Under the pieces are notes generated by a model. The model saw only the letters and a list, made by a program, of their open reading frames with translations. It made no database searches and had not been told where the DNA came from. A stretch of 64,000 bases of DNA, from NCBI GenBank assembly GCA_030374805.1, contig JARGSG010000005.1, positions 248,001 to 312,000 of the forward strand, read 5' to 3'. The stretch's first letter is position 1. Each line of letters begins with the position of its first letter. Both the position numbers and the translations under genes were made by a program. This document shows, one piece after another, positions 33,679-44,922 of the stretch. Source of the DNA: Gracilaria gracilis. Its lineage: Eukaryota; Rhodophyta; Florideophyceae; Gracilariales; Gracilariaceae.

Positions 33679-35540
33679 TGCCGAAGCTGTCAGATCCACG
33701 ACTGACTGTCGGTAACATTTTTAACACTCGTGCAAGCCTTGTCACCTGCGAGGCTGAATGCAAACGTTTCTTTGATTCTGTAGGGAAAACGAAACGACTG
33801 ACTGGCACTGTTGTAAGCGTTCAAGAGTCCACAGAAACTGGCAGGCGTCAAACATCTGTTCTAGTGGACTGAAAATTACAAAGCCGTGTTAAAAGATGCC
33901 TGAAAAAACTTATCAGCGTGAAATCACGAGAAGCAGTTCTGCTAGACTCAGATGACGCACCGAAGAAACAACTGAAACTATCACTTTAAGCCCAACTACC
34001 GTCACGGAGACACAGGCAGAAGCTGTTCCCGCCAATACCGACAATCCCACTACAGAAGTACAAGGGGTGACCAACACGGCGCACAATCGCATTTGGACCA
34101 ATGAGGAGGTTATGCTACCTCTCAACGGTTCCACGGCGCATCGGAAATGGAGGGTGAATATCCCAATTGGAGATATGATTCTTCAGAATAAAACCCAGTT
34201 TCATATGCGCTCGTATGATTTCTTTATGTGGATGTTTCCGCAGGATCATATACACAATCTATAGTAGTTCTGAAAAACGAAAAGCGGGAGCCTCTCCGCC
34301 ACGCAGTTAGAATAAGCAGAGAGATATTGAAGTTCTTTGGCTTCTAATACTGATGTCACGGTTTGAATTTACGGATCGCAGGTCTCTTTGGTGAAAACAG
34401 TCGGCTTCAAAATATGTTCCTCTACCTCAGTTTGGGAAGATAATGTCTCGGAAAAGATTTGAGTTACTTACGTCTTGTACCACGTTCAGCCAGTATACCG
34501 TGACAGACAGTTGCGACAGTCGTTGGTCACACGTAAGTGAATTCGTGGAAGCCATTAATAAACATCGACAAGCACAAGTTGTTACTGCTCATACTCTGTG
34601 CGTACATGAAAGTATGTCTCGATGGCATGGGCTCGGCGGCGATTGCATTCAGAAAGGATTACCTTATGACGTGGCTATAGATCCTAAGCCCGAGGATGGA
34701 TGGGAAATCAAAGCTGCTTGCTGCGGTGTGAGTGGAATTCATCTTGGATAAAACAGCGTTCTCTCATCTGAAGAAACACAACAGAGGAGATATGAACCAA
34801 AACATTCTAATGTTACGGCAATTGTGTCACGTTTAACAGACCCATGGTTTAATTCTAATGGAATTGTATACCCTGACTCTGCATTCGCGTCAGTTACGAG
34901 GGCGACTACACTATTTTATTCCGGATTGCCTTTTTCTGGTGTGATTGAGACTGCAATTAAGAACTATCTTATGGCGCACCTTTCACAAAAAAAAGTTCGA
35001 ATAGGGGAGATCAGGTGGTGATGGCGGGCAGAGATCATCCTGACAGCCCGTCTGTGATAGCTGTTCTATGGATGGACATGGAACGACTTTATTTTGTAGG
35101 TATATTCGGTACAACTCTTTCCGCGGAACCAATCGTAAGATCAAGATAGAGGTCTATTTGAGATGCTGCTCAGTTTGTGACATTGACAATTTCAATTCCA
35201 AAAGTTGTTGAAACGTACTATCAAACGTGGTCAGAGATTCACAGACACAATAGATTCCGCCAAGGTGATTTAAATATTGAAGCGAAATATCAAGTGAAGG
35301 ATTGGGCGTTAGTCTCACTACCAGTCCTTTATCTGTCTGTATTGTTGATTCGTGGCTGTTGTACAAAAGAGACGTGATACCCAGGGACTGTCTTACACAA
35401 AAAGACTTCTATTCAAAACTCGCAGATAAATTGATTGAGAATTCCGTTGATGCCATCATTCGTCAACAAACTTATGATAAAACTGAAGAAATGTTAAATA
35501 TTGGATTCATCATGGGACTGGTATACATTTGGTTCTGAAC
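33679..35540 (+). pseudogene. piggyBac-like (DDE_Tnp_1_7) transposase, decayed
   Basis: Motifs of this family appear in order on the plus strand across several frames: MRSYDFFMWMFPQDHI (near 34205); RKRFELLTSCTTF then CVHESMSRWHG (34443-34640), the latter where the family has an Asp-Glu-Ser-Met motif; PEDGWEIKAACCGVSG; DSAFASVTRATTLFYSGLPF (near 34870); and HRHNRFRQGDLNIE (near 35240). The ATG at 33679 (MPKLSDPRLT) may be the original start. Multiple stops and frameshifts are present, and His replaces the first catalytic Asp. It is a dead DNA transposon remnant. Confidence 0.68.
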
Positions 35541-36975
35541 AATAAAAAGAGAAGAGGAAAAAAATAGGGCTGTTTTTAAAGACACTCATCAACTTTGATG
35601 AAAAGTATGCAGGCGTGAAACGGAGTCAAATTTTTGTTGTTTTGTTTTGAAAATGGTAGGGAAGTGTGGATATGTCCAAGGCAAATGAGACGTGATTTCT
35701 TTCGAAAAATTTGCAAAACATGCACAGAATAGAGTTCTACAGTATGTAGTAGTAATTTATGTAGCTCATTTTGACAGGTTGTGTCAGGTTTTAAGAGATA
35801 TTGGAAAATGCTGTTTTTAACTATAGACGTCTACGATGCGTTTTTGGGTCATTTGACTTGCTAAACTAGTTAACAATTTATTGTGTAGTATTCTTTTTAT
35901 CAAATGTCATTTTGATTTTTTTATGTTTTAGTGGATGCATTAAAGCTTAATTAGATAGCAACATTTTTAGAATCGTCGACCTTTTTTAAAGAAGAATTTG
36001 CACTCTTGTTGAGTGCAGCGAGTTGAACTCGCGATTTGGTTTATATTCTACATGTAGCCAGAAAGTTCCCGAAGTGTTTTAGTTGCTAGTTAAAACTGAA
36101 CCATAATTGTAGATGATTTGAATCATTAGTTTATTTATATTTATCTACTACAAAATAGTCAAATTACACGTACTCATATGAGTACAAGTGCCTAATCACA
36201 AGAGTACATTGCATGGCCATGTAGACAATAGTTTTTCTGGTAGCAATCGCTGTAATACGCCACCAAAGGCGTTAGAAATTTTATATGTCATTCGTGCAGT
36301 ATCAATAGTTGTAGGGCATACAAAATGCACATCTTTTTTAAAAAAATTTTGAACATTGCAACATGTTCCTTTTCCTGCTACAATAAAATTGGAACGTCTC
36401 TGACTTTATTAAATCTTCCTAAGTTTCATATTCTTCTGTTTTTGTTATTACGAAAAAGAATTTAACATTAGAGTATTTTGTTTTCTCATAAATTAAAAGC
36501 AATAAATCAGAGAAACATGACGCATATGCAAAATAAATCGCAAAAACTGCCTTTTTACGTATTTTTTAATGCTCAATTTGGGAATTGAAAACATTTTGAA
36601 GCTAAAAAGAGTACATATTTCAGTTCAATTTTTTATTATCTTCCAGATTATGAAAAAATTTCAAACATTTAGGGAAATCTGGAGAAGAAAAACGAGTTCT
36701 GTTTTGCGAGGAGCTCAGAAGAATGTCGTTTTGAAGTGTGGAGATGTTGAAAGCTTGCGTATAAGTGTGCAACTCTTGACATGGAAGGAGCACGGTAAGC
36801 CACCACGTGCTGACACTAACATTTTTAAACTATTTAAACCACAAAATCAAACCGTGCACTAAACTCATGAAAATAACTCTATCAATACCAATCTAGAATT
36901 GACGAATTTCCCGCAATTCCCTGTCGAATACCTCAATTTGTGATAATTCCCTCCTCTTCCAGAAATGCGCCAAGA
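35541..36975. other. AT-rich intergenic stretch with paired hairpins
   Basis: No gene is supported; a 97-codon frame at 36569-36862 has no recognisable features. Two adjacent perfect hairpins lie at 35999-36032. Confidence 0.5.
35999..36032. repeat. two adjacent perfect inverted repeats
   Basis: TGCACTC-TTGTT-GAGTGCA (35999-36017) is followed immediately by GCGAGTT-G-AACTCGC (36018-36032). The sequence around it is AT-rich, so the pair stands out. It may be a protein-binding site or the end of a mobile element. Confidence 0.55.
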
Positions 36976-37183
36976 TAATGCTGCAATTGAATTTTGAGCA
37001 ACATCCCTCAACAGCTTTCTTTCCTCTTATGTTTTTCATATTTTGTTTCCTTTTTGTCGCAGCTGAGCGTTGCGCCGTCAGCTGGGTAGTATTTCACTAT
37101 TTGCCCTTCTTGTTGGTTGCCGAACCGCACCTTAACTTGGCAGCGTCGTCAATTATCTGCTTGTTAAACAAGTCCTTCACAAA

Positions 37184-37938
37184 ATGCGTAGGATCTTTCG
37201 TAGAGACAACAGAGTACATCGCCAGAGGTCGTCTCGCCCGACATCGTCGAACCGTCCCTCGCGCCATGACACCGCAGCTGCACCGGGTCTAAGCGAGACG
37301 AGCCTCACGGACTCTGGGCATGTCGTCGAGGCGTTGGAATGTTACTTGACTTTGCTGATTCGGCGCAGCGAGAGGTTGCCATTGCAACAGCGGCAGAGAG
37401 CCTTCGAGCTAGCCATTAAGAGCCGTTCCAAATTTCACTCGGTCAAAGTTCAGACCATCACGCCTGCAGAGTATTTTCGCAAAAACTTGCTCGAGATACA
37501 GGTTGTTCGGATGGTGCGCTCGTTTTAGCGGTGTTCTATCTTCAAAAGATTGAAGACATGCGACATACCTGGAAAACAATCGAGTCTCGAAGCATTCATC
37601 GCTTGCTGCTCACAGCGCTTGTGGTTTCCATCAAGTTTCTAGAGGGCGCGGGTGGCATCAAAAGATACTTTGCAAACATTTATGGCCTGAGTTTAAAAGC
37701 ACTGAACGAGATGGAAAAGGAAATGTTGGGCCTGTTGCAGGAAAAGGTTGGAGTGAGTGTAGGAGAGTATGTGGATTTTGAAAGGTTAGTGCTAAGAAAA
37801 GTTCTCACTTGCCACAACCCACAGTTTGGTGCCCTGGTGGAAAAACTTCGAAGACTACGATTTTCTCATAAAAATGCAAGCTTCTTGTTCACTGGCAAAG
37901 AGTGTGCTCTTGGAGGAAGGTTTAGTTGCACTATTTAA
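37184..37938 (+). pseudogene. PHO80/cyclin-P-type cyclin, with one frameshift
   Basis: Two adjacent plus-strand frames together cover a cyclin box. The first (37184-37528) ends with VEALECYLTLLIRRSE, FHSVKVQTITPAEYF. The second (37531-37938) has FYLQKIEDM, IESRSIHRLLLTALVVSIKF and YFANIYGLSLKALNEMEKEM. This pattern fits PHO80-like cyclins, which bind and activate a cyclin-dependent kinase. The frames are offset near 37505, so the copy is frameshifted, carries a sequence error, or uses an unrecognised splice. I see no splice signals there. The basic Arg/Ser-rich N-terminus is typical of poorly conserved cyclin tails. The start at 37184 is the first ATG in frame, and an alternative cannot be excluded. 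Confidence 0.68.
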
Positions 37939-38157
37939 GGCAAACAGGCTGTACTGAAGTCTGGTTCCATGACTACAATCGTGACTGTCTCTCAACTGTT
38001 CGGAAATCTCAGGTTTGTAGATATAGCGCTCAACCCCGTTGCAGATCGTTCTGTGTAACCTGAGTTTGATAGGGTTTATGCGTGACCATAGGTGCTGTTT
38101 GTCGTGCTGGAGGCCGACAGTTAAGCATACAGCAGAGACAGCTGCGCCCCGCTTCAA
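37939..38157. other. 3' flank of the cyclin gene
   Basis: Nothing recognised; it leads into dispersed repeat copy 2. Confidence 0.4.
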
Positions 38158-38345
38158 GCTGAGCTTGAAGTAGTTAATAGTGTGGCTATAGAACGCGACT
38201 TATAGCCACAAACATCTTGTAGAATCGTCCGCGGGTCTCCTTAAAAGCCCCACGGACGGATGAGTAAACTACAGATGTCCCGGCAGGCGCCTGGTTGAAG
38301 CTCTCTGCGCCTCCCTCCTCCTTCATCTCTACACTGTTCACACAT
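38158..38345 (+). repeat. dispersed repeat with conserved hairpin, copy 2
   Basis: Counterpart of 15319-15490. The hairpin is kept in weaker form: GTCCGCGGG (38227-38235) faces CCCCACGGAC (38248-38257). It opens with a 9-bp-arm palindrome CTTCAAGCT-G-AGCTTGAAG. It lies between the cyclin and the unrecognised gene. Confidence 0.65.
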
Positions 38346-38444
38346 AGGACGAGACCAAATTCGTGAAAGTCCGTCTCCCGTGTTTGCTTCTTGAATCATC
38401 TCCACGCTGTAGCACAGCCAAATCGCAATACCAATAAGAATTAC

Positions 38445-39081
38445 TCAGACCTCCAAAGCGCCAATAGTTATTGTCACATTGTCTACTCTAGTTTGTAATG
38501 TCGGGTTTGTTATCACGGTTACTGACACCTTGCCTGCTCCCGCATGAAGCAGATCTCCAAGGGAACCATACGCGTCTTGCCAATTCTGTGGAAATAGTCC
38601 ATATCCTCTATCTGCTAATGCTTTTGGAAAAGAAGTCACTTTCTTGTAGAATTCTAAGCGCCCTGAATGCTTCAACACAAGGTATAGGTTTCCACTTTCA
38701 CGCTGACCACAGTGCGCATGTTTACCGAATGTATCGCTGACTCTGATTGTTTTGGAGAGAAAGTGATGTTAACCTCTGAGTGGCAACTGTCGTGTCAGGA
38801 ACAGATTCTTCAAACCCAAAATATTCTTGAGATGGTACTACCCTAAATACTTTCTTGGCGGTGTCTTGAACGCAAGTCATTTGGTCCAAAACATCATATT
38901 CAATTTGAACCGGGGAGCCAAAGGATTCATACGTAACTTCCTTCTTCCCCACAAAGCTAACCGTTGCAACACTGGCAATAAACCATCCATTGTCGCCGAT
39001 ATAAGAACAGATATTTCTGCCTTGCCAAAAATAGTAATATGCTGCTAGCCTCACATCTAAGATAAACAGTTTTGAGACCAA
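38445..39081 (-). pseudogene. unrecognised protein, two frames
   Basis: A minus-strand frame 38722-39081 (with VSFVGKKEVTYESF, IEYDVLDQMTCVQD) is followed in another frame by a stretch ending at 38445. That stretch contains RVSDTFGKHAHCGQRESGN, LYLVLKHSGRLEFYKK and VTVITNPTLQTRVDNVTITI. The second part looks like a beta-rich domain. The frames meet near 38760, so one frameshift or a small intron is implied. I recognise no family. The first frame opens with a weak hydrophobic stretch, so a signal peptide is possible. It sits between the cyclin and the secreted cysteine-rich gene. Confidence 0.45.
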
Positions 39082-39651
39082 GCATCACTTCTCAAACTGC
39101 CAAAACACAATTCTAATGCCCTTGCTGTTTTCATCTTTCCCATTTTCCCCCTATCTCCCGGAGCATTTTTTTTAAATATAATCGTATTCAAATATTTTCT
39201 CATAGAATGAGAAACAACAACTCCTCTGCAAAAACTTCAGGCAAAATTTGTTTACTTGTACTGCACATAAATTAAATAACATTATGCCCATTATTGTTCT
39301 AAATTCTAATGAAGTAACAGTTTATAGTGTGAAAGCTCTTTCAATTTGACCATTTGAACGAAGTATTTTCGTGATATCGTTACAATACTACTGTTATTCT
39401 TGTTTGTTAGTTTTTTCCAATAATATTTGAATAATCTAGTTTTAATTTTGGAGGAAGTATTTCACATTGCAAGAAAATTGTTTTTTTGTTACTCTTCTAG
39501 GATATTGAATTTCTTTGCAATGGAGCTTTGCGGTATTTTTCCTTTGACAAGCGAGCTTCGCAAAGCTCTGACGTCAACACCGTCGCCTTCCGTCGCTCGT
39601 TGAGCTACATGTCTCGCAGTGTGAGCGTGGTAGTTCCTCTCATGTTGGTAT
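39082..39651. other. AT-rich intergenic stretch, nothing recognised
   Basis: Long A/T-rich run between two minus-strand genes. No features supported. Confidence 0.5.
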
Positions 39652-41007
39652 CTAGATCCCAAAAGAGTTTCCGAATGGATCATTATAAGGTACCCTAGCT
39701 GACGGTTCTCCTTCTCTCAGGCATCGGGATGCCCCAATCCCGTAAGTAAAAGTACCCTCCGGGCACGGCTCGCACCTAAGCGACCCCGGCTCCCTGGAGA
39801 CCGTCCCCGCCCGGCACGGAATGCACAGGTCGGAAAACGGGGAGCAGCGCACCTCCTCCGAGCATCCTAACAGCTGGCGATCCGTCTGGCTGAAGTAGTA
39901 ATTTCCCGCCGGGCACATGGTACATCTGTTTTCCCCGTCCGGCCCCGGCACACCGTAGCTCCCTTCGGGGCAACGCGCACAGTTGCCGTTCGCGTCCACT
40001 CCTCGCGTCAATGCCAACTGGCCGCGGCATCCGCAGCGCTTGTCGTCCGTTCGCACTTGTCCTCGCGGGCACGTCGTGCACGTCAGTCCGTCAGACAAAG
40101 TTTCCAGCGGGCATGTTGAGCATTCGCCGGCAAAGTCGCCGTCCGTTCTCAAAAAGCCATTTCGCCACGGATAAGGGCTACAGGGGCCGCACACACGGCC
40201 AATGACAGCCTCGATAGAGTTGTCGCCGTTTCCACAGCGGGTGGAACGACAGATGTTCTGCCCGTTCACCATCGCCGGCTCCTGATCCGCCAAACAGCCC
40301 GTGTCGGCTCGGACACATTCGGTGCGGTCATCATTTGGAGTGGTGCCCGGCGGACAGGGCTCGCACCGGTCCGCGCCTTCTCCAGATGCCACGGTCGAGG
40401 CTGGACACGGCGTGCACTGCGTGGGGTTTCTTTCAGCGCTGAAGGATCCAGGGTGGCACTTCTCACAAACTGGCATGTTCACAGAGTCTCGATAAACCAC
40501 ACGGGACCCCAGAGGGCAACTCACCCCTTGTGGTAGAAACCAATTGTCTCGCACGCAGCCTGAATCCGTCACGCCCCTCGCAAACACCCTGGAGCATGGG
40601 GCACACCAGAGCGAAAGACCCGGCACAGCTCCAGTGCCGCTCGGACATTTGACACAGCGCTGCGTTCTTAAGTCGAAGTGATAATCCGCCGTGCAGCGCC
40701 AGCAGTCGCCACTGTCCGTCTCAAGGTATCCGTCGGGGCAGGGGTAGCCGATGCGGCGGCAGATTTGTGCGTCGTTCTGATAGGTGGTGAATCCAGAAGG
40801 GCAGCTTCGACATGAGGTGACTACCCAGCCGGGAAGGACCGTGGTGCGCGCCCGTGTGGTGCCGGGCGGGCAGCCGTTGGGGCCGGGCTGACATATTCCA
40901 GGCGGTCCGTTCTCTAGCGGGATTGTTCCGTTCGGACAGGAAGCGACGGCAGCAGAAAGAATGGCCAGGACGAGCGCCAGTGCGGCTTGAAAGGACGTCT
41001 GCGCCAT
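39652..41007 (-). CDS. secreted cysteine-rich GCC2/GCC3-type protein
   Basis: 451 residues, intact. An N-terminal signal peptide (about residues 1-23, hydrophobic core ALALVLAILSAAVA) is followed by roughly ten cysteine modules of the form CxxCPxGTxxxxxxxxxCxxC, such as CEPCPPGTTPNDD and CEPCPEGTFTYGIG. There is no transmembrane segment after the signal, so secretion is likely. Such modules occur in extracellular and receptor ectodomains of many eukaryotes; the role here is unknown. The pseudogene at 14910-19521 is a paralogue with the same module order and C-terminus. A TATA box (TATATAAA on the minus strand, 41138-41145) and a CCAAT box (41151-41155) lie about 130 bp upstream of the ATG. 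The gene is GC-rich compared with its flanks. Confidence 0.85.
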   Translation of the reverse strand: MAQTSFQAALALVLAILSAAVASCPNGTIPLENGPPGICQPGPNGCPPGTTRARTTVLPGWVVTSCRSCPSGFTTYQNDAQICRRIGYPCPDGYLETDSGDCWRCTADYHFDLRTQRCVKCPSGTGAVPGLSLWCAPCSRVFARGVTDSGCVRDNWFLPQGVSCPLGSRVVYRDSVNMPVCEKCHPGSFSAERNPTQCTPCPASTVASGEGADRCEPCPPGTTPNDDRTECVRADTGCLADQEPAMVNGQNICRSTRCGNGDNSIEAVIGRVCGPCSPYPWRNGFLRTDGDFAGECSTCPLETLSDGLTCTTCPRGQVRTDDKRCGCRGQLALTRGVDANGNCARCPEGSYGVPGPDGENRCTMCPAGNYYFSQTDRQLLGCSEEVRCSPFSDLCIPCRAGTVSREPGSLRCEPCPEGTFTYGIGASRCLREGEPSARVPYNDPFGNSFGI

Positions 41008-41137
41008 ATGTTGATTTATGTGAGTCTCAGTTCACTCGTGTTGATGACTGTTGCTTATTGTTCTCTTTTCGCAAGACAGGGTGGGACCTGAGCTTCTGTG
41101 AAGCTCAGAATTTCGTTGCATGTTGTGGAAAGGCCTG

Positions 41138-41155
41138 TTTATATACGGCCATTGG
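41138..41155 (-). promoter_or_regulatory. TATA and CCAAT boxes of the cysteine-rich gene
   Basis: On the minus strand CCAAT is followed 5 bp later by TATATAAA. They lie about 130 bp upstream of the ATG at 41007. The close spacing of the two boxes is unusual. Confidence 0.55.
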
Positions 41156-41159
41156 GGCA

Positions 41160-42005
41160 GTGCTTTACGGAAGAAGGTATAAGACTCACGGGGCTCTCGC
41201 GAGCTTGTCATAACGCTTCGTCATGCCCCGCCCCGTTGGGCAACAAGCGGTAGCCCTCTAATCCCGACAAGTTCACAGTAGCGAACAAGAACGCCTCCCA
41301 CCGATCTCCGTCGCAGTTCCAACCAACGTTGTATTGGTTGCCCTGCCACTTGTCAACAAGGTTGACGGTGGACTGCCATTGCTTTCTGTCAGCAGTTGAA
41401 TGTTTTCAAAAAGTTTGTAAGTTTTGTGCAGACATTTGGCGGTGGAAAGACGTTACCGTCAATTCATTCCTTCATACGTTTCATACGTTTTGCCGAGGGT
41501 AATTGTTTCTTACACGGCGGAGACTTCCCGTGTACAAGTGACACACGTAACGGATGTAAACGCTTTGTCGTGTGTAGATGATCCATCGTCCGCTGACCTT
41601 TTGAGCGTAGACATTTTTAACAGCTTGGCTCGCCAGTGGCTACATGTGATCCGGCCACGTCAACCCTCTAGCTAGTGTCCGGAGAAGCTTGTTGCTCCCA
41701 CATCTGATGGCTCACCTGTCGCTGTGGATGTCTGTCTTTTCTCATGTAAAGCACCTGGTGGATGGACGTAGATGCTGTTCGATTCATTCGAGACGTAAAC
41801 AATTTCAGGTGAGTAAGCACGCCATCTCAAATGTTGGAACAACGTTGATAAGCGATTGAGATACAATAAAAACTGTATGCAAGCTTTATGAACTTTATTT
41901 TGGAACATATTGATATGGCAAGAATATGACCCCTTATATCCACCATGTTGTTTTCAAAGCGGTTTTCAATAACCCGTTTACTATCTTGATCTGATTAAAT
42001 CACAC
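41160..42005. other. intergenic, no gene supported
   Basis: Short frames on both strands without recognisable features. Confidence 0.5.
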
Positions 42006-43319
42006 TCAGCACGCATTCACCCTGATTATATGCACATGTCCATCCACATTGCTAGAAGACGCACCTCGAAACTGGCGTACTCTCGAGTCCTTGATAACCA
42101 CTTCACACGTAAACGAGCCATTCCGACAAGCCCATGGGTCAACTTCGAGGCGCACTCTGCCGTCTTTTTCATTCGGGATCTTCAGCAGCTCCGGCCACGG
42201 AGCAGGTGTGCTTAGCTTCACACGCTCGTTACAACCGTCTGAAAGCGGTGGAGGGTAAGGCCTCTGGAAGTATCCAAACTGGCTTTGAGTGGTGTTCTGC
42301 GTAATCCACACATGTCGTCCCCACCCCGGTAAATATCCTCTCGGAGGAAGGTATCGCCTATTCTTGTCGTACACATTGAAAAGCTTCTCAAACGTCACTG
42401 GAGGATTCACCATGTCCGGGCCACCAATGGAGGAACCCTGTCCCTCCTGGATTGGAGCATGCGCTTCGGGGATGGTGTAAGTGTAGTTGTCGCACGGAAG
42501 AGGAGGCAGTGCCGCATTCAATCCCGGGCTAGCAATGTTCACCACCATTTTGCGCCCTCTAAGATTCCACGAACTCCTGACGTTAGTGAAGTACGCTGCG
42601 TCGCAAGGAACTTCCCTTCCAGGCGTATCTCCAATGAGTACGAACACCCTGTTTCGAGAACGAAATCCGAAACTTTCTATTCCTCCTGGCACCGTACGCG
42701 AGCCGCCTAAAACGCCAAGTGCTTGTATCAAAGTACGAGGTCCGTCTGGCAGTATCGGAATGCTCTGCATCGCTCGTACAGCATCCTCGACATTTGAAGT
42801 CACAGTCTGCAACACGGAGAAGCCTCGAGCGTCAAACGATTGTTCAGATCCCTATATACCAACTCCAACGTTGTAGTCAACAGAGACATTTCGCATAAAC
42901 TTTATGAGCTCACCCATCACCGCGTCCAGTGAAGGTCTGGTGGAGTTGCTGGCGTCAATGAGGAAAACATAGTCGAACATGTACTCACTAAGATTGAAGG
43001 CAAGGCTGAATTCAACTGGCCTGAATGGCTTGAGTGTCACTTCCTCGACAGGAAGCTCATTATTTGGGCAAGTAGGAATTATTGACGGGTCAAGAGTGCA
43101 CTGAAAGCCGTTGGCGGAACAGATTTGTAAGCCACAACCAAACTGTTGCTTTTGTTGACAGTCTGATACAGTCTTTTGTGAATACCACGCGCAGCCTGTC
43201 TCACATGATACGTACGGGAAGACAACATCTTGACGACATCTTGGCGTAGCAGCAAGAGAACAGCAGAAGAGAGAAAGAAGAGCAATAGTAGAAGGCTTCA
43301 TCATCAGAAGAAGGTACAA
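42006..43319 (-). pseudogene. secreted vWA-domain protein, integrin-beta-like layout, one in-frame TAG
   Basis: Minus-strand paralogue of the protein at 44923-46248. It has a signal peptide (MKPSTIALLSLFCCSLAA), an N-terminal cysteine-rich region (CRQDVVFPYVSC to QQFGCGLQICS) and a beta-strand linker (VTLKPFRPVEFSLAFNL). The vWA domain has MIDAS DASNS (FLIDASNSTRP), the PDGPRT threonine region and the IGDTPGRE aspartate. The C-terminal Cys-containing domain ends VNAC. One in-frame TAG (42852-42854) stands where the paralogue has Tyr in VAVYGGEESF. Everything else is open in the same frame. It is therefore a very recent nonsense mutation, an allele, a sequence error or a read-through site. Confidence 0.75.
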
Positions 43320-44838
43320 GCTTGAACTACTTGTCTTGGAGGGGAACAGGGTTACTGCATCCTTTGCCGTGGTCTTTTGAAGTCGTTTGGTTCAGGCCAA
43401 ACGTGCAGCTCTTGTACACACTTGTGTGGTCATAACGCCAACCGGCTTGAGGTGGAATGCGTTGCCCCCAAATTACATGAGCCTTGCTTTTCAATCAATC
43501 AGAAGTCGATCGACGAAGCCATGGCAATCCATTGCTAAATGGTGAATAGTTTTAAAGTTAGTTTAATTTGAGTATAAAAATGGTATTTAAAAATAAATTC
43601 TCTCTCTCTATAAAAACAACATAAGAAAGGCCAAAACAGAAAATATGATGCCTCACTAACATAAAATAGGCTATATATTTAGGAGCTTCAAGTTCTCCCG
43701 GGCATCTTGAACTGCGAAAAATCTTGTGTTTTTTGGCACATCGTTGTGGACAATAACAAGAAGAAAGGGTTTTTGTTATTTTCGATTTGTGATTTCAAGA
43801 TGTTCCTGAAATACGCAAAATCTTATTTTGCTTGGCACACAGTTGCGGACAGTTTTAATCAGAAACAAGAAAAAAAAGCGATTTTGTTATTTGCGATTTG
43901 TGATTTCAGGAATGACCCACTATAACACAAATAACGGAATTAGACCCTGAATCAACGCAGACACCGAGGAGGATCCGTAAAAAGTGCGGAATTCGGAAGG
44001 GAAGAGGAAGCTGCAATATTTGAACCCTTTGGTGCTGCGACTTAGATGTTTGTCGTCACCACTCGGTGCATAAAGCGAGAGCAAAAATACTTATCAGAAC
44101 ATAATTAAGATGGAAGCTGGCCCAAAATCCGGCGTAGAGAAGCTAGAATCCGTTAGAGTTGCTGCGTTCGTTGGGAAGGTTGGCCTTTTCTGAAGTCAGC
44201 TCAGAAAATTGAGAACAAATTAATCTCGTATCCCATTGCTCTTGTTCTCAGACTTGAACTATTTCTCCCGAAATGTGAGGGAACCGGGGAAACTTCTGCT
44301 TGCTCTCACTAATAAGAATGAAAACCACGCCAGACGGGAAGAATATTGCTTAGAATGAAGATGACTCTGCACTTCCAGCATTCCTTCATGGAAGCAACTG
44401 AGCGATCAACGGACTGTGATGGCTTCAAGGGGATTCTTTCCCCATTGCACTCTGTTCCATCTCCGCGTGAGTACGGGAAGTCAGTACGTAGCTAGTGAAA
44501 GCAAAACAGCCATGCGAGGTTGCCGGCTCATGTATAGTTTTTGATGTAACTCACTTCGCGCATATGACAATGATTTTCCGAATTACAAATTGGACATCTT
44601 GTTGCAGTTCATTCCTACACGTACAAATAACACTAACGCCAGTTGGTCATACATATGCGTTCGTTAGCGCTGCTGGAAGACAACGCGCTACCCATGGACT
44701 CCCCTTCTGCATATTAACAACGCATTTAAACTTTTGCCGTATTGGTCTCTACATATTTCACGTTGTCACATCAAGACATTCACATTCGAAAACGTGCAAC
44801 TACTCATGCGACGCTTTGATCCATGATAGAGAAAACGG
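43320..44838. other. AT-rich divergent intergenic region with a tandem duplication
   Basis: Region between two head-to-head vWA genes. It contains an imperfect tandem repeat at 43704-43913 and no supported gene. Confidence 0.5.
43704..43913. repeat. imperfect tandem duplication of about 100 bp
   Basis: Two units (about 43704-43800 and 43801-43913) share CGCAAAATCTT, TTGGCACA, GTTGTGGACA-like and TTTTGTTATTT-CGATTTGTGA blocks in the same order. Its function is unknown; it may affect the divergent promoters. Confidence 0.6.
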
Positions 44839-44847
44839 TATAAAAAG
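44839..44847 (+). promoter_or_regulatory. TATA box of the vWA gene
   Basis: TATAAAAAG lies 84 bp upstream of the chosen ATG (44923), a normal TATA-to-start distance for a short leader. Confidence 0.55.
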
Positions 44848-44922
44848 ACGTCAGTCTTGTATCTCGCACATCCTTCCTCACGCCTTCAAGCTTCCGAGCA
44901 CCTCCATTGCTGCGTTCTCAAC

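Larger units (their letters stand above)
33470..36186 (+). mobile_element. possible piggyBac-like element with palindromic ends
   Basis: TGTACTCATATGAGT occurs near 33470-33485 and, in inverted sense, near 36173-36187. It brackets a decayed piggyBac-like transposase. The motif is itself palindromic and no TTAA duplication is clear, so these limits are tentative. Confidence 0.35.

Noticed and set aside
35999-36032. tRNA-like arm
   Set aside because: The palindromes resemble a T-arm, but no acceptor, D or anticodon arms of the right spacing are present.
36569-36862. 97-codon frame in AT-rich DNA
   Set aside because: Composition matches random AT-rich sequence.
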